A stretch of DNA of 41,640 bases from Rhodothermus sp. (GCA_026989375.1 JALSJJ010000081.1:35001-76640), one strand, 5' to 3'; counted from the stretch's first letter, positions 14,960-24,606 are shown. Program-made: numbers and translations. The notes: generated by a model not told the origin, from the sequence alone.

Positions 14960-15849
14960 AGCCTGCTACCGAAATTGCGATTCGAGCTACCACACGCCCC
15001 GTCGTTCTGCTGGGTGATCCGGTAGCGCATTCCTTTTCGCCTCTCATTCACAATACGGGATTTCGGGTGCAGCGCCTGGACTATGTTTATCTGGCCTGCC
15101 GCGTCCCTCGTGGGGCACTACCCGACGCAGTAGCAGGGCTACGAGCGCTTGGTTTTGCGGGTGCCAATGTGACGATTCCGCACAAAGAAGCGATGCTGGC
15201 GCTGGTAGATCAGTGTACACCACATGCTCAGGCTATTGGCGCGATCAACACGGTTATCTGCCATATCGACGCGCAGGGTGCTGTAACGCTCATTGGTGAT
15301 AATACGGACGTGATAGGGTTTCTGGAGCCATTGCGTCCCCTGGCAGATTGCCTGACCGGCGCCGAAATGGTGGTACTGGGGGCCGGTGGTGCGGCCCGTG
15401 CCGTTGTGTATGCCCTGCTTACGGAGTTCCGGCCATCGCGCCTGACGATTGCAGCCCGCACCCGCGCGCGGGCCGAAGCGATGGCGACCGACTTTGCCAT
15501 CTACGACACGCGCCAGGCCTTGCAGATCGTCTCCTGGAATGAGGCAGCCCCGGCCATCCGCAGAGCCTGTCTGGTCGTCAATGCCACTCCGGTGGGCATG
15601 CATCCGCACGTCGAGGCTTCGCCCTGGCCGCACGTCGAAGATTTCTCGCCGGGACAGATCGTCTACGATCTGGTATACAATCCGGTGCAAACGCGCCTGT
15701 TGCGTGAGGCAGCCGATCGGGGTGCTACGACCATCGACGGACTGACCATGCTGATTGGCCAGGCAGCGGCTGCCTACCAACACTGGACCGGTCATACGCT
15801 TCCGCGCCAGGCGGTTCAGGCGGCGTTGCAGCCACTGCTTCAGGGCTGA
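14956..15849 (+). CDS. aroE: Shikimate dehydrogenase
   Basis: 297 aa. Shikimate site SFSPLIHN (26-33), catalytic K77 (NVTIPHKEAM) and D118 (GDNTDVIGF), and NADP-binding VVLGAGGAARAV (139-150) are all present. It reduces 3-dehydroshikimate to shikimate in aromatic amino acid synthesis. Coupled to the outer-membrane protein gene by an ATGA overlap and converging on pcm with a 10-nt 3' overlap. The N-terminal extension of about 12 residues before VVLLGDPVAHS is slightly longer than usual. Confidence 0.95.
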   Translation: MKPATEIAIRATTRPVVLLGDPVAHSFSPLIHNTGFRVQRLDYVYLACRVPRGALPDAVAGLRALGFAGANVTIPHKEAMLALVDQCTPHAQAIGAINTVICHIDAQGAVTLIGDNTDVIGFLEPLRPLADCLTGAEMVVLGAGGAARAVVYALLTEFRPSRLTIAARTRARAEAMATDFAIYDTRQALQIVSWNEAAPAIRRACLVVNATPVGMHPHVEASPWPHVEDFSPGQIVYDLVYNPVQTRLLREAADRGATTIDGLTMLIGQAAAAYQHWTGHTLPRQAVQAALQPLLQG

Positions 15850-16523
15850 CGCCGCTGCATCTGGCTGCTTTCCCGCACCAGTGGCACAAATCGAAAGAGG
15901 TGCAGCGTCTCGGTCTCGTAGGTACCGGGGCCGGTGCAACGCACGCGCACCATGCGCTGCTGCTGCATACCGCCAACTGGGATGACCAACCGTCCTCCAG
16001 GCCGGTCCTCCTCAGGTAGGCGTAGCTGCTCACGCAGTGCCGCCGGAATTTCAGTAGCACCGGCCGTTACCACAATCCCATCGAACGGCGCGAAGGCCGG
16101 CCATCCCAGAGAGCCATCACCATAGCGGGCTACCACTCGATAGCCCAGGGCCTTTAGACGCATCACAGCCCGCTCCAGCAGCGGTCGATGTCGTTCAATT
16201 GTAAACACACGAGCACCCAACGCACACAGGATGGCGGCCTGGTAGCCACTACCGGTACCGACCTCCAACACCCGATCGCCCGGCCGCACCTCCAGCAGTT
16301 GCGTCTGATAGGCCACAGTGAAAGGCTGCGAGATGGTCTGCTTTAAACCAATGGGCAACGCCACATCGTCGTAGGCCCGTGCGCGCAGCGCGGGCTCCAC
16401 AAACAGATGACGTGGCACCCGGGCAATGGCCGCCAGCACACGTTCGTCCTGAATACCCTTCTCACGCAGCGCCTCCACCAGCCGAAGACGCCGCCGTCGG
16501 TACAGGGGATCGTCTTCCATCAT
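15840..16523 (-). CDS. pcm: Protein-L-isoaspartate O-methyltransferase
   Basis: 227 aa. The SAM-binding motif VLEVGTGSGYQAAIL and the PCMT region (ALPIGLKQTISQPFTVAY) are clear. It methylates L-isoaspartyl residues to start repair of aged proteins, a sensible need at high temperature. Its start overlaps the cdaA stop by 4 nt, so it is translated from the same message as the diadenylate cyclase. The usual surE/nlpD neighbours are absent. Confidence 0.94.
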   Translation of the reverse strand: MMEDDPLYRRRRLRLVEALREKGIQDERVLAAIARVPRHLFVEPALRARAYDDVALPIGLKQTISQPFTVAYQTQLLEVRPGDRVLEVGTGSGYQAAILCALGARVFTIERHRPLLERAVMRLKALGYRVVARYGDGSLGWPAFAPFDGIVVTAGATEIPAALREQLRLPEEDRPGGRLVIPVGGMQQQRMVRVRCTGPGTYETETLHLFRFVPLVRESSQMQRRQP

Positions 16524-17323
16524 GACGCCAGATCTACAGACGGTTCTTCTTCGACGGCCGGACGCGCCTCCAGCGCCTCAATCAACAACGTACGCAACTC
16601 AGCAGCCGTCAGATTGGAAATCAGCTCACCCTGCTGCGCCACCGAAATCGTTCCGGTCTCTTCCGAGACCACCACCACAAACGCATCCGTCTGCTCGGTC
16701 AATCCGACGGCCGCCCGATGCCGTAACCCCAGATGGGGGCTCAGTTTCATACTCGTCGATACCGGCAAAATACACCGCGCTGCGGCAACCACCTGATTTC
16801 GGATAATGACGGCCCCGTCGTGTAGCGGATTCTTATCGTAGAAAATGGTCAGCAACAACTCGCGGGAAATCCGGGCATTCAACACCGTACCGGTCTCAAT
16901 ATAATGACGCAGTCCGGTTGAGCGTTCAAAAGCAATGAGCGCCCCGATGTGTAGCCGGCTCATCTCAGCTACGGCGGCGCAGACCTCCTGGATCATTTCT
17001 TCCCGAACGGGCGCTGCCACAAAGCGTCGCAGAAAAGGCGTCTGGGCCACCATAACCAGCAACCGCCGAATCTCAGGCTGAAACAAAATGATCACAGCCA
17101 GTACAGCTACTTCGCTGAGGGCTCCGAAAAAACGGCGTAGCATGGTCATGTCAAGCGCCGTTACAATCACCTGCAACAGGTAGATCGCCATGACGCCCAG
17201 AAAAATCTGCACAGCCAGCGTGCCACGCATGAGCTGGTAGAGCTTGTAGAGCACATAGGCCACCAGGCCGATCTCCAGCAGATCAACCAGCCGTATCGGA
17301 ATAATCCAGTGAATGAGCGTCAC
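16520..17323 (-). CDS. cdaA: Diadenylate cyclase CdaA
   Basis: 267 aa. Three N-terminal TM helices (residues about 12-80) precede the DAC domain with the catalytic HDGAVII (168-174) and GLRHRAAVG (199-207) motifs. It makes c-di-AMP from two ATP at the membrane. No cdaR or glmM follows; instead folP lies upstream (15 nt) and pcm overlaps downstream, a folP-cdaA-pcm order. c-di-AMP usually controls potassium and osmolyte transport, and ktrAB is 7 kb away. Confidence 0.95.
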   Translation of the reverse strand: MTLIHWIIPIRLVDLLEIGLVAYVLYKLYQLMRGTLAVQIFLGVMAIYLLQVIVTALDMTMLRRFFGALSEVAVLAVIILFQPEIRRLLVMVAQTPFLRRFVAAPVREEMIQEVCAAVAEMSRLHIGALIAFERSTGLRHYIETGTVLNARISRELLLTIFYDKNPLHDGAVIIRNQVVAAARCILPVSTSMKLSPHLGLRHRAAVGLTEQTDAFVVVVSEETGTISVAQQGELISNLTAAELRTLLIEALEARPAVEEEPSVDLAS

Positions 17324-17338
17324 GGCATGTACAGGTCT

Positions 17339-18277
17339 TCAGAGGGTTCGTAGCGACTCCGCTCGGGGTTGGGCCAGCGTAGCCGCCAACAATCGTAGCA
17401 TCTCGACCGTAGGCTTTACATCGTGCGCCCGGACCAACGTGGCTCCTCGCAACACAGCCACCGCGGTTGCCCCCAGTGTGCCGTAGAGCCTTCCCTCTGG
17501 CGGTACGGGCTGATCAGGTGCGCCCAACACCTGACCGATCGTACTTTTGCGGGAGATACCCACCAGCACCGGGTAGCCCAGGCTCAGCAATGCATCGACA
17601 TTGTTGATCAACTGCAAATTTTCTGCCGCGGTTTTCCCGAAGCCAAATCCCGGGTCGAGCACCACCTGGCGCACGCCAGCAGCATGCGCCCGAGCCGCCG
17701 CATCGGCCAGCGCAGTGCGCACTTCGGTCACCACCTCGTTGTAGTGCAATTCGTGCGGCATCTCGCCCGGACGCCCGACCGAGTGCATGAGAATGAGGGG
17801 GGCCCCGTAACGGGCAGCCACCTCGGCCATTTCCGGATAAAGCCGCAGTCCGGTCTGGTCGTTGATCACGTGCGCGCCAGCCTCCAGCGCATCGCGTGCT
17901 ACCTCGGGTTTGTAGGTGTCAACCGAGATGATCGCCTCGGGAAACCGCTGGACGATGGCCTCGATCACGGGTAGGATACGCCGCCGCTCTTCGTCGGGAG
18001 GGACCGGTTCAGCACCACGTCCGTAGGTGCGTCCTCGCGGCCGCGTCGACTCACCGCCTACATCGATGAGGGCTGCCCCTTCTTCCAGCATGGCCTCTAC
18101 CCGACGCAGAGCAGCGTCCACCGTCTGATACCGCCCACCATCCCAGAACGAATCGGGCGTCACGTTCAAAATGCCCATCACATGCGCCCCATCGGACAGC
18201 CCAGGACGGCAGTCCAGCAACCGCCCTCGACAGTTCAGCACAAATCGATCTGGATCGAATGCTTCAGGATGCCACAT
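17339..18277 (-). CDS. folP: Dihydropteroate synthase
   Basis: 312 aa. Signatures MGILNVTPDSFWDGG (pterin/pABA loop 1), IDVGGESTRPRG (loop 2), ISVDTYKPEVA, and LDPGFGFGKT are all visible. It joins pABA with 6-hydroxymethyl-dihydropterin pyrophosphate to make dihydropteroate for folate; glyA later in the window uses the folate product. It is the first gene of the folP-cdaA-pcm run and divergent from the GH3 gene. Confidence 0.95.
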   Translation of the reverse strand: MWHPEAFDPDRFVLNCRGRLLDCRPGLSDGAHVMGILNVTPDSFWDGGRYQTVDAALRRVEAMLEEGAALIDVGGESTRPRGRTYGRGAEPVPPDEERRRILPVIEAIVQRFPEAIISVDTYKPEVARDALEAGAHVINDQTGLRLYPEMAEVAARYGAPLILMHSVGRPGEMPHELHYNEVVTEVRTALADAAARAHAAGVRQVVLDPGFGFGKTAAENLQLINNVDALLSLGYPVLVGISRKSTIGQVLGAPDQPVPPEGRLYGTLGATAVAVLRGATLVRAHDVKPTVEMLRLLAATLAQPRAESLRTL

Positions 18278-18339
18278 GTCAACATGGAGGTCTGGGGAAC
18301 ACGGAATATACTGCAGCGTAGCGCCGCTCGCGCGATTTT

Positions 18340-18351
18340 TTTTCGCGAAAA
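18340..18351. promoter_or_regulatory. 12-bp palindrome in the folP/GH3 divergent region
   Basis: TTTTCGCGAAAA is a perfect 12-bp palindrome preceded by a longer T run and a second CGCG repeat (TCGCG...CGCGA). It sits 31 nt upstream of the GH3 ATG. It could be an operator or part of a promoter; short palindromes of this kind also arise by chance. Confidence 0.25.
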
Positions 18352-18381
18352 GTCTATCGGACGTTCCGACCGGAAGTCTTT

Positions 18382-19953
18382 ATGGGTGTGGCCCGCCTGC
18401 TGCAATGGTTGCCATTGCTCCGCCGCCATCATCGCTTCATCCAGGATCCGGTGGGCACACAGGCGCGGTTGCTGCGCCGCCTGTTGCAACGCGCTGCTTC
18501 CACCGAGTGGGGCCAACGTTACGGGTTTGCCGAGCTGGCCCGTGCTCGTGACGTCGTGAAAGCCTATCAGGCCCGGGTACCGCTTCATACGTATGACGAG
18601 CTGCGCGCCGATGTGGCACGCATGCGGCGCGGAGAACCAAACATCTGCTGGCCGGGACGCATACGTCACTTTGCCATCTCCAGCGGTACAGCCTCCGAAG
18701 GCACACTCATCCCGGTCAGCTACGAAATGCTACGGGCCAATCGCCGCTTCAGTATTGAAGTAGGGCTGAACTATCTGCTGCAATCCGGCCGCTGGAGCTT
18801 TCTCAGGGGCTACCACCTGACCCTACCAGGCCGTGTCGACGAAGATCCTCGTTATCCAGGCACCTGGGCGGGTGAAATCAGCGGTCTGGTAGCCCGCTAT
18901 GCTCCCTGGTACGTGCGTCTTTGCTATCAGGCCGTTCCCACCCGACTCCTGATGCTGCCCAACTGGGAAGAGAAGCTGCACGCTATCGCCCGGCACACCG
19001 CGCAGAAAGATGTCCGTCTGGTGGTTATGGCGCCTACCTGGGGAGTGGTCTTGTTCAAAGCCCTGCTTGAAGAAGCTCGGCAGCAGCGCGGCAAAATGGT
19101 AGAGACCGTCCGCGAGGTCTGGCCTAACCTGCAGGTATTTATTTCGGGAGGGGTAGCGCTCAGCTCATATCGCACCTTGCTGGAAGAAATGATCGGGGAT
19201 CCAGCCCCGGACTTTGTCGAAACCTACGGGGCTTCGGAGGGCTTTTTCGCTTTCCAGTCCACGCTTGATGATCCGGCTATGCTACTGCATCTGGACAACG
19301 GCATCTTCTATGAATTTGTCCCTCTGGAAGCCCGTAACCATCCGAATCCGCCCCGCCACACGATTGCAACAGTTGAGCCTGGTATGCGCTATGCGCTTTA
19401 TGTAACTACCTGTAGCGGTCTCTGGAGCTATGCCATGCGCGACGTGGTGCGTTTCACGCAGACCGACCCGCCCAAGCTGGTAGTTGTTGGACGCACCGGC
19501 GAGATGCTCGACCTCTACGGCGAGGCTGTCTTTGGCGACGAAGCGCGCGCCGCTCTTGAAGAAGCCTGTCAACGTACGGGAGCCCGGGTGCGCGATTACC
19601 ACATTGCCCCCCGCCCGGCCACCCACAACCGGCTGCCCACGCATCAGTGGTTGATCGAGTTTGAGCACCCCCCCAAGCATCTGCCGACCTTTGCCGCGAT
19701 CATTGATACCTACCTGCAGCGCATCAACCGGCACTACCAGATTCGCCGCGAAGCGCGCGCGTTCGACCGGCCGGAGATTATAGTGCTGCCCACGGGCAGC
19801 TTCCTTCACTGGATGCGGCAACACCGAAAACGACTCAGCGGCCAGAGCAAAATCCCGCGCATGCGTCCGGACCGGAGCCTGGCCGATGCGCTTTTGGCGC
19901 AATGTGCGAATTTTGCATCTTCAACGGAAACCTTGCCGGATTCTTCTGCATAA
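18382..19953 (+). CDS. GH3 family acyl-adenylating protein
   Basis: 523 aa, normal GH3 length. ATP/AMP motif 1 ISSGTASEGTLIPVS (99-113), motif 2 ETYGASEGFFAF (about 280-291) and the motif 3 region WSYAMRDVVRF...VVGRTGEMLDLYGE are visible. In plants GH3 enzymes conjugate amino acids to jasmonate or auxin through an acyl-adenylate. In bacteria the family is widespread but mostly without known substrate. The start ATG has GGAAG upstream. No biosynthetic neighbour points to a substrate. Confidence 0.88.
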   Translation: MGVARLLQWLPLLRRHHRFIQDPVGTQARLLRRLLQRAASTEWGQRYGFAELARARDVVKAYQARVPLHTYDELRADVARMRRGEPNICWPGRIRHFAISSGTASEGTLIPVSYEMLRANRRFSIEVGLNYLLQSGRWSFLRGYHLTLPGRVDEDPRYPGTWAGEISGLVARYAPWYVRLCYQAVPTRLLMLPNWEEKLHAIARHTAQKDVRLVVMAPTWGVVLFKALLEEARQQRGKMVETVREVWPNLQVFISGGVALSSYRTLLEEMIGDPAPDFVETYGASEGFFAFQSTLDDPAMLLHLDNGIFYEFVPLEARNHPNPPRHTIATVEPGMRYALYVTTCSGLWSYAMRDVVRFTQTDPPKLVVVGRTGEMLDLYGEAVFGDEARAALEEACQRTGARVRDYHIAPRPATHNRLPTHQWLIEFEHPPKHLPTFAAIIDTYLQRINRHYQIRREARAFDRPEIIVLPTGSFLHWMRQHRKRLSGQSKIPRMRPDRSLADALLAQCANFASSTETLPDSSA

Positions 19954-20129
19954 GGATAGGCGCTTTGCTTGAGGGCAAATAACCCGATCAAATGGATTGG
20001 GAACAAGCGGTTGGTGCCTGCGTGAAGGGGCTGCTGCCGTGTGGACGGAGGAGCGCCTACCGTTATGCATACAGCCTTCCACCAACCGGCCATTCGTAGA
20101 GACCTGTCATCAAACCCAGTAGAAGCGCT

Positions 20130-20969
20130 ATGTACGTCCCGCGCCAGCAACGCATGTTGGATCAGTACCTCCAGGAGATCGGGAAAATCCCGTTATTGAC
20201 GCCCGAGGAGGAGGTCGAACTGGCACGGCGCATCAAGCAGGGTGACGAAGAAGCGTTGCACAAGCTGACCCGCGCGAATCTCCGGTTCGTCGTCTCGGTA
20301 GCCAAAAAGTACCAGGGGCAGGGTCTGAGCCTGGCCGACCTGATCAACGAGGGTAACTATGGCCTGATCAAGGCAGCCCAGCGCTTTGATGAGACACGTG
20401 GCTTCAAGTTTATCTCCTATGCCGTCTGGTGGATCCGTCAGGCGATCCTGCAGGCCCTGGCCGAACAGAGCCGTGTGGTGCGTTTGCCCCTGAACCGGAT
20501 TGGTACCATCTCCAAAATCCGCAAGGTAAGCGCCCGCCTGGCCCAGGAGCACGAACGGGCTCCCAGTGCTGAAGAGCTGGCCGAAGAGCTGAACATTGAC
20601 GTCGAAAAGATTCGCGAGGCGCTCCAGCATACGGGGCGTGCCCTTTCGATGGACGCCCCCTTCACCGATGATGATGATAACAGCCTGCTCGACGTTCTGC
20701 CCAACGAAGAGGACACCGCTCCAGATGAAGGGCTCATGGAAGAATCGCTAAAGATCGACATCGAACGAGCCCTTTCCACGTTGCATCCGCGCGAAGCCGA
20801 AATCATTCGCCTCTATTTTGGCATCGGCCGCGAACATCCGCTGACGTTAGAAGAGATCGGCCAGCGCTTCGGGTTGACGCGCGAGCGGGTACGCCAGATC
20901 AAGGAAAAAGCGCTCCGCAAACTCCGCCAGAAACACCGCCGCGAAGAACTGCAGATTCACGTTGGCTGA
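20130..20969 (+). CDS. rpoD: Primary RNA polymerase sigma factor (SigA/RpoD group)
   Basis: 279 aa. Region 1.2 ([26 protein letters not shown]), region 2 ([27 protein letters not shown]...[15 protein letters not shown]), region 3 and region 4 with its helix-turn-helix ([29 protein letters not shown]) are complete, while region 1.1 is absent. That short form is the usual housekeeping sigma of Bacteroidota-type bacteria and reads TTTG/TAnnTTTG promoters, three good examples of which occur in this window. A 176-nt leader with no recognised element separates it from the GH3 gene. Confidence 0.94.
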   Translation: MYVPRQQRMLDQYLQEIGKIPLLTPEEEVELARRIKQGDEEALHKLTRANLRFVVSVAKKYQGQGLSLADLINEGNYGLIKAAQRFDETRGFKFISYAVWWIRQAILQALAEQSRVVRLPLNRIGTISKIRKVSARLAQEHERAPSAEELAEELNIDVEKIREALQHTGRALSMDAPFTDDDDNSLLDVLPNEEDTAPDEGLMEESLKIDIERALSTLHPREAEIIRLYFGIGREHPLTLEEIGQRFGLTRERVRQIKEKALRKLRQKHRREELQIHVG

Positions 20970-20995
20970 GCTGAGCGATCCACTACCTCGGAGGT

Positions 20996-21029
20996 AAAAA
21001 CGGGCGTCTCCTGCGAGACGCTCTTTTTT
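20996..21029. terminator. Bidirectional intrinsic terminator
   Basis: GCGTCTC-CTGC-GAGACGC forms a 7-bp stem with 4-nt loop, followed by TCTTTTTT on the plus strand and flanked by AAAAA on the left, which becomes a T-tract 3 nt after the stem on the minus strand. It lies between the convergent ends of rpoD and the large protease gene and can serve both. Confidence 0.85.
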
Positions 21030-21043
21030 ATCACGAAGCCGGC

Positions 21044-23953
21044 TCAGAAGGGTACGGCAGCCCGGATGCGGTAGTACACCTCACGGCGCGCCCCCGCCAC
21101 CCCCGGACGAAGCGGGAGCGCCCAACCAAGCGCATGGGTCAACACCAAGGGCCCCAGTTGCAATGCGTTCTTCACCTCTATCCCGGTTCCCAATTGTTCA
21201 GTATCCATACCTGCCCGCACGATGGCTCCGTCCGCAAAAATGGCCAGGGCCGTTGCGCCCAATCGTACCAACCCCAGTAACCGGGTCTGTAGATCCGGAA
21301 GCAGCAACGTGCGATATTCTACCGAGCCGAACAGCACCGTACGCCCGACTGTCAGCCGTCGATACCCGCGCACACGTTCATGTGCTGCCGGCGCCAGCCC
21401 ATCAACCTCTATACCGGGCACTACCAGATGCACCGCATCAACACGGGAAAGTCCTGGATAATCCTGGGGCAAGCTTCGTCCCCGTTGCACCTGCACCCGC
21501 CCGTAAGCCAGCAGTCGATGGGATCCCACCACCGGCCAGATGCGATAGGCGGCCACATCCAGTCGTGCAAATTGTAGATTAGCCCCCAGGGCGGGAACAG
21601 CCCCTTGTAGCCGCACCTGCGCCCCTTCCCCATCAAGCGGATGCACCGCATTGTACCGATAGGGTCGCCGTCGCTCCAGGCGAACTTTAACCGTTATGTC
21701 CAACTGGCGTCCCTTTCGGGGAGGCGACAGCGTTCCCTGCAAGCGCTCCGGATGGCGTGGCCAGAGCGGCCGGCGGTCTCGATAGCGCAGATATACCTGC
21801 AACTGACGTCGACCGTACGGGCGCGCTGTAAACCTGCGGGCTACCCCCACGATCCCTCCTGTTTGCACCTCCACAAATATGCCGTTGTCATACGATACCA
21901 CAGCGCCAATCATTCGATAGATGGCACCGCCGACCGTTCCCCATCGACGCCGCGATAGATAGCCGATCCCCCCCATGCTGTAACGGAGCTGCGTGGCCGT
22001 AATCATTCCGCCGGCCACAATCGTGTGATACCCCAGGGGCTCCAGCCAGCCTGTAAAGCCACCGACGCCTGCCCCCATCGCTCCCAGATAGTAAGGCAGT
22101 GCCAGGGAAGCCACATGCGTCAGGTTGGCCCAGGGACGATATGGTCTGGGTGCCGACACCGATACCGGATGCTTCACCCCCATATCAAGCATCTGCCGCG
22201 GCGGCGCCAGATGCTGTGTCCAGGCCCGATAAGACGCGGGCACCACGACAGGCTGATCGGCTGCTCGCCGTCGGGCATCCACCAGCCGTACCATCTCACC
22301 GTACTTGGACTGCGTGACAGCGATGGCCAATCGCCCTTCGGGGAAGTCGGGCGACGGCGGCAACCAGGCCAGCACCCGCGCGCCCGCCACCAACCGTGTC
22401 ACCCGCCTTACCTGGCGCGCAATTAGATCCAGCACGAACACGTTCGGTACCCCATCGCGCAACGACGTAAATGCCAGCCACCGTCCCTCAGGATGCCATA
22501 CGGGCCCTCGATCATCATATCGACCGTCGGTCAGCACCATCAGGCTGTCCACGTCGAGCTTCCAGAGCACCAGATCGCGCCGTTCTCCCTCGACAAAGCG
22601 ATCAAAGATGAGCGCCTGGCCGTCGGGACGCCAGCGTACTGTACTGATCTGCACCGGCTCCTGAAAGGTGTTGAGTTGTCGGACGGCTCCCGTTCCCAGA
22701 TGCAGCACCTGCAGGTGCGACCTGCCGGCTGCAACGGTCACGAAGGCCAGACGCTGCCCGTCTGGGGCAAATGTGGGAGAAAAGGCCCGGCGTCCATACG
22801 TGAGTCGCCGTCGTGTACGTCCGTCGGCCGATACCAGCCACAGATCGTACACGACCCCGCCCTCTGGCCCTCGTTCTCGACGGGCAAAGGCAAGCCAGCG
22901 GCTATCAGGACTCCAGGCGACAGGCGGACGAATATCGCCTTCGGCGATACGCCGCCAGCGTCCTGGCCGGCCAACGTAGAGCGCACGAACCGGACGCGCC
23001 ATTGACGGCAATCCCAGCACCGCCCATCGCTTTGCATCAGGGCTCAGGGCCAGATCGTCCACGTAGGCAACGGGCACCGTCAGTGTATCGCCTCGGAGCG
23101 AGTCAGGCGTTTCCATCTGCCCGGCCATCGTGTTGTAGAGTACGTTGACGTGCCGCCGCCAGCGCTCATAGAACGTATGGTATGACGTGCCCGTAACCGC
23201 GCGAAACGCAGCATAAAAGTCATGGACCAGCAGTCCCAACCGACGGACGCGATGTGCCAGGATGCGCCGTAGCGTTGTATCGCCCTGTTGCCAGGCTAAC
23301 CAGCGCGTTTGCGCATGTCCCACCGCGTAAAGCAACTGACCATTCCAGCGCGAACGGCCATCTTCATACGAAAGCGCATCGTCTAACACAGCAATGCGCA
23401 GCCAGCGCTCGCCACGCTGTGCATTCCAGGTCTCCGTCGTGTACTGCGCCAACCCTTCTGTCCAGAAACGTGGAAGCGGCCGCCCCAGCAGCAAGTTCAG
23501 CCAGCCGGGCGTGCTACGCACAGCCTGATAGTGAAACAGATGCGCCAGCTCATGCGGCACCACCAATTCCAGCCAGGAAGTGGTGCCTGTCCGGACATTC
23601 GGGTTGTTGCCATATACCCAGATACAGCTATAGCCTTCCCCAAGCGGCACGACCAACCCGTTGGCAATGTCGTCCGCGTCAGAAAGATACAGCCGTGGTT
23701 TTCCCTGAAGAGGGCGGCCAAACCAGGTGGCCAGCGCCTCGTGGCTTCTCTCGGCAATAGCAGCCACACGACCCGCCGTCGTATCAAGATGAGCGGGATA
23801 GATGATGCGGAAGTGCGCTGTTTCGATCTCGTGCCAGTAGCGCCCGCCTGATCCCCCACCCAGTAGATCAAAACACTGGCCCCGGACTGATGCGGCCAGT
23901 AGGCTCAGCAACAACCCGATGCCAACATAATGGACCATGTAGCGCCTGCTCAC
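21044..23953 (-). CDS. Outer-membrane metalloprotease / TolB-propeller / beta-barrel protein
   Basis: 969 aa. A signal peptide (VGIGLLLSLLAASVRGQC) is followed by a gluzincin-like peptidase domain: H134-E135-L-A-H138 and the third ligand E166 (WTEGLAQY). The middle (about 300-620) holds PD40/TolB-type propeller blades (PPVAWSPDSRWLAFARRE, SPTFAPDGQRLAFV, GPVWHPEGRWLAFTS). The C-terminal about 330 residues form beta strands like a BamA/surface-antigen barrel ending in aromatic F (YYRIRAAVPF). So the protease and propeller probably sit in the periplasm or outside, anchored by the barrel. The GTG start overlaps the ktrA stop by 4 nt (an ATG five codons later is also possible). Substrate unknown. 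Confidence 0.87.
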   Translation of the reverse strand: MSRRYMVHYVGIGLLLSLLAASVRGQCFDLLGGGSGGRYWHEIETAHFRIIYPAHLDTTAGRVAAIAERSHEALATWFGRPLQGKPRLYLSDADDIANGLVVPLGEGYSCIWVYGNNPNVRTGTTSWLELVVPHELAHLFHYQAVRSTPGWLNLLLGRPLPRFWTEGLAQYTTETWNAQRGERWLRIAVLDDALSYEDGRSRWNGQLLYAVGHAQTRWLAWQQGDTTLRRILAHRVRRLGLLVHDFYAAFRAVTGTSYHTFYERWRRHVNVLYNTMAGQMETPDSLRGDTLTVPVAYVDDLALSPDAKRWAVLGLPSMARPVRALYVGRPGRWRRIAEGDIRPPVAWSPDSRWLAFARRERGPEGGVVYDLWLVSADGRTRRRLTYGRRAFSPTFAPDGQRLAFVTVAAGRSHLQVLHLGTGAVRQLNTFQEPVQISTVRWRPDGQALIFDRFVEGERRDLVLWKLDVDSLMVLTDGRYDDRGPVWHPEGRWLAFTSLRDGVPNVFVLDLIARQVRRVTRLVAGARVLAWLPPSPDFPEGRLAIAVTQSKYGEMVRLVDARRRAADQPVVVPASYRAWTQHLAPPRQMLDMGVKHPVSVSAPRPYRPWANLTHVASLALPYYLGAMGAGVGGFTGWLEPLGYHTIVAGGMITATQLRYSMGGIGYLSRRRWGTVGGAIYRMIGAVVSYDNGIFVEVQTGGIVGVARRFTARPYGRRQLQVYLRYRDRRPLWPRHPERLQGTLSPPRKGRQLDITVKVRLERRRPYRYNAVHPLDGEGAQVRLQGAVPALGANLQFARLDVAAYRIWPVVGSHRLLAYGRVQVQRGRSLPQDYPGLSRVDAVHLVVPGIEVDGLAPAAHERVRGYRRLTVGRTVLFGSVEYRTLLLPDLQTRLLGLVRLGATALAIFADGAIVRAGMDTEQLGTGIEVKNALQLGPLVLTHALGWALPLRPGVAGARREVYYRIRAAVPF

Positions 23954-24606
23954 TTCAAACGGGCTACGCGTTCCAGGTCTTCTTCTTTACCGGCCACAAA
24001 AAGCGTATCGGTGTCGCGCAGCGGCACATCAGGATCTGGCGGAATGCGTATCTGGTCGCTGAGCACGTCGCGCACAGCAATGACGGAAAGCCCATAGCGC
24101 TGGCGCAGCTCAAGCTGACGCAGCGTCTTGCCTTCCCAGTCGTCGGGCACGGCCATCTCCTGAATGCCAAAGCCGGTTCCGATGCGGAAATAGTTCAGCA
24201 ATGCCCGTCCAGAAAGCCGGCTGGCCAGGTTCAGGGCCGACTCCCGTTCTGGAAAGATCGTTTCAGTCACACCCAGGCGGTTCATCACGCGAGCATGATC
24301 GCGCGAAATGACCTTCACGTAGATCTCTCCTACCCCCAGGTCGCGTAATACCAGCGTCGAAAGGACACTGGCCGTAATGTCGTCGCCCGTTGAAATAATG
24401 CCAACGTCCACTTCGCGGACGCCCAGACGTTCAAGCGTTTCCAGATCACGGCCGTCGCAAACAACGGCCCGCGTTACATGGGGTGCGACGCGATCGACCG
24501 CCCGCTCGTTCAGGTCGATCGCCAGCACCTCGTTGCCTTCGGCGTAGAGTGCTTCGGCCACGCTGGAGCCAAAATTACCCAGCCCGATTACAACAAAGCG
24601 TTTCAT
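23950..24606 (-). CDS. ktrA: Potassium uptake regulatory subunit KtrA/TrkA
   Basis: 218 aa. The RCK_N domain opens with the Rossmann motif VVIGLGNFGSSVAEAL and has the acidic D at the strand-2 end (VLAIDLNE); the RCK_C domain follows at about 135-218. It gates the KtrB channel in the cytoplasm in response to ATP/ADP, and RCK_C domains can bind c-di-AMP in other bacteria. Overlaps ktrB by 4 nt upstream and the protease gene by 4 nt downstream. Confidence 0.94.
   Translation of the reverse strand: MKRFVVIGLGNFGSSVAEALYAEGNEVLAIDLNERAVDRVAPHVTRAVVCDGRDLETLERLGVREVDVGIISTGDDITASVLSTLVLRDLGVGEIYVKVISRDHARVMNRLGVTETIFPERESALNLASRLSGRALLNYFRIGTGFGIQEMAVPDDWEGKTLRQLELRQRYGLSVIAVRDVLSDQIRIPPDPDVPLRDTDTLFVAGKEEDLERVARLK

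Noticed and set aside
15139-15939. 266-aa minus-strand ORF.
   Set aside because: It lies antisense to aroE, which has all catalytic motifs; a GC-rich shadow frame.
22493-23005. 170-aa plus-strand ORF.
   Set aside because: Antisense to the protease/propeller gene and without recognisable domains.
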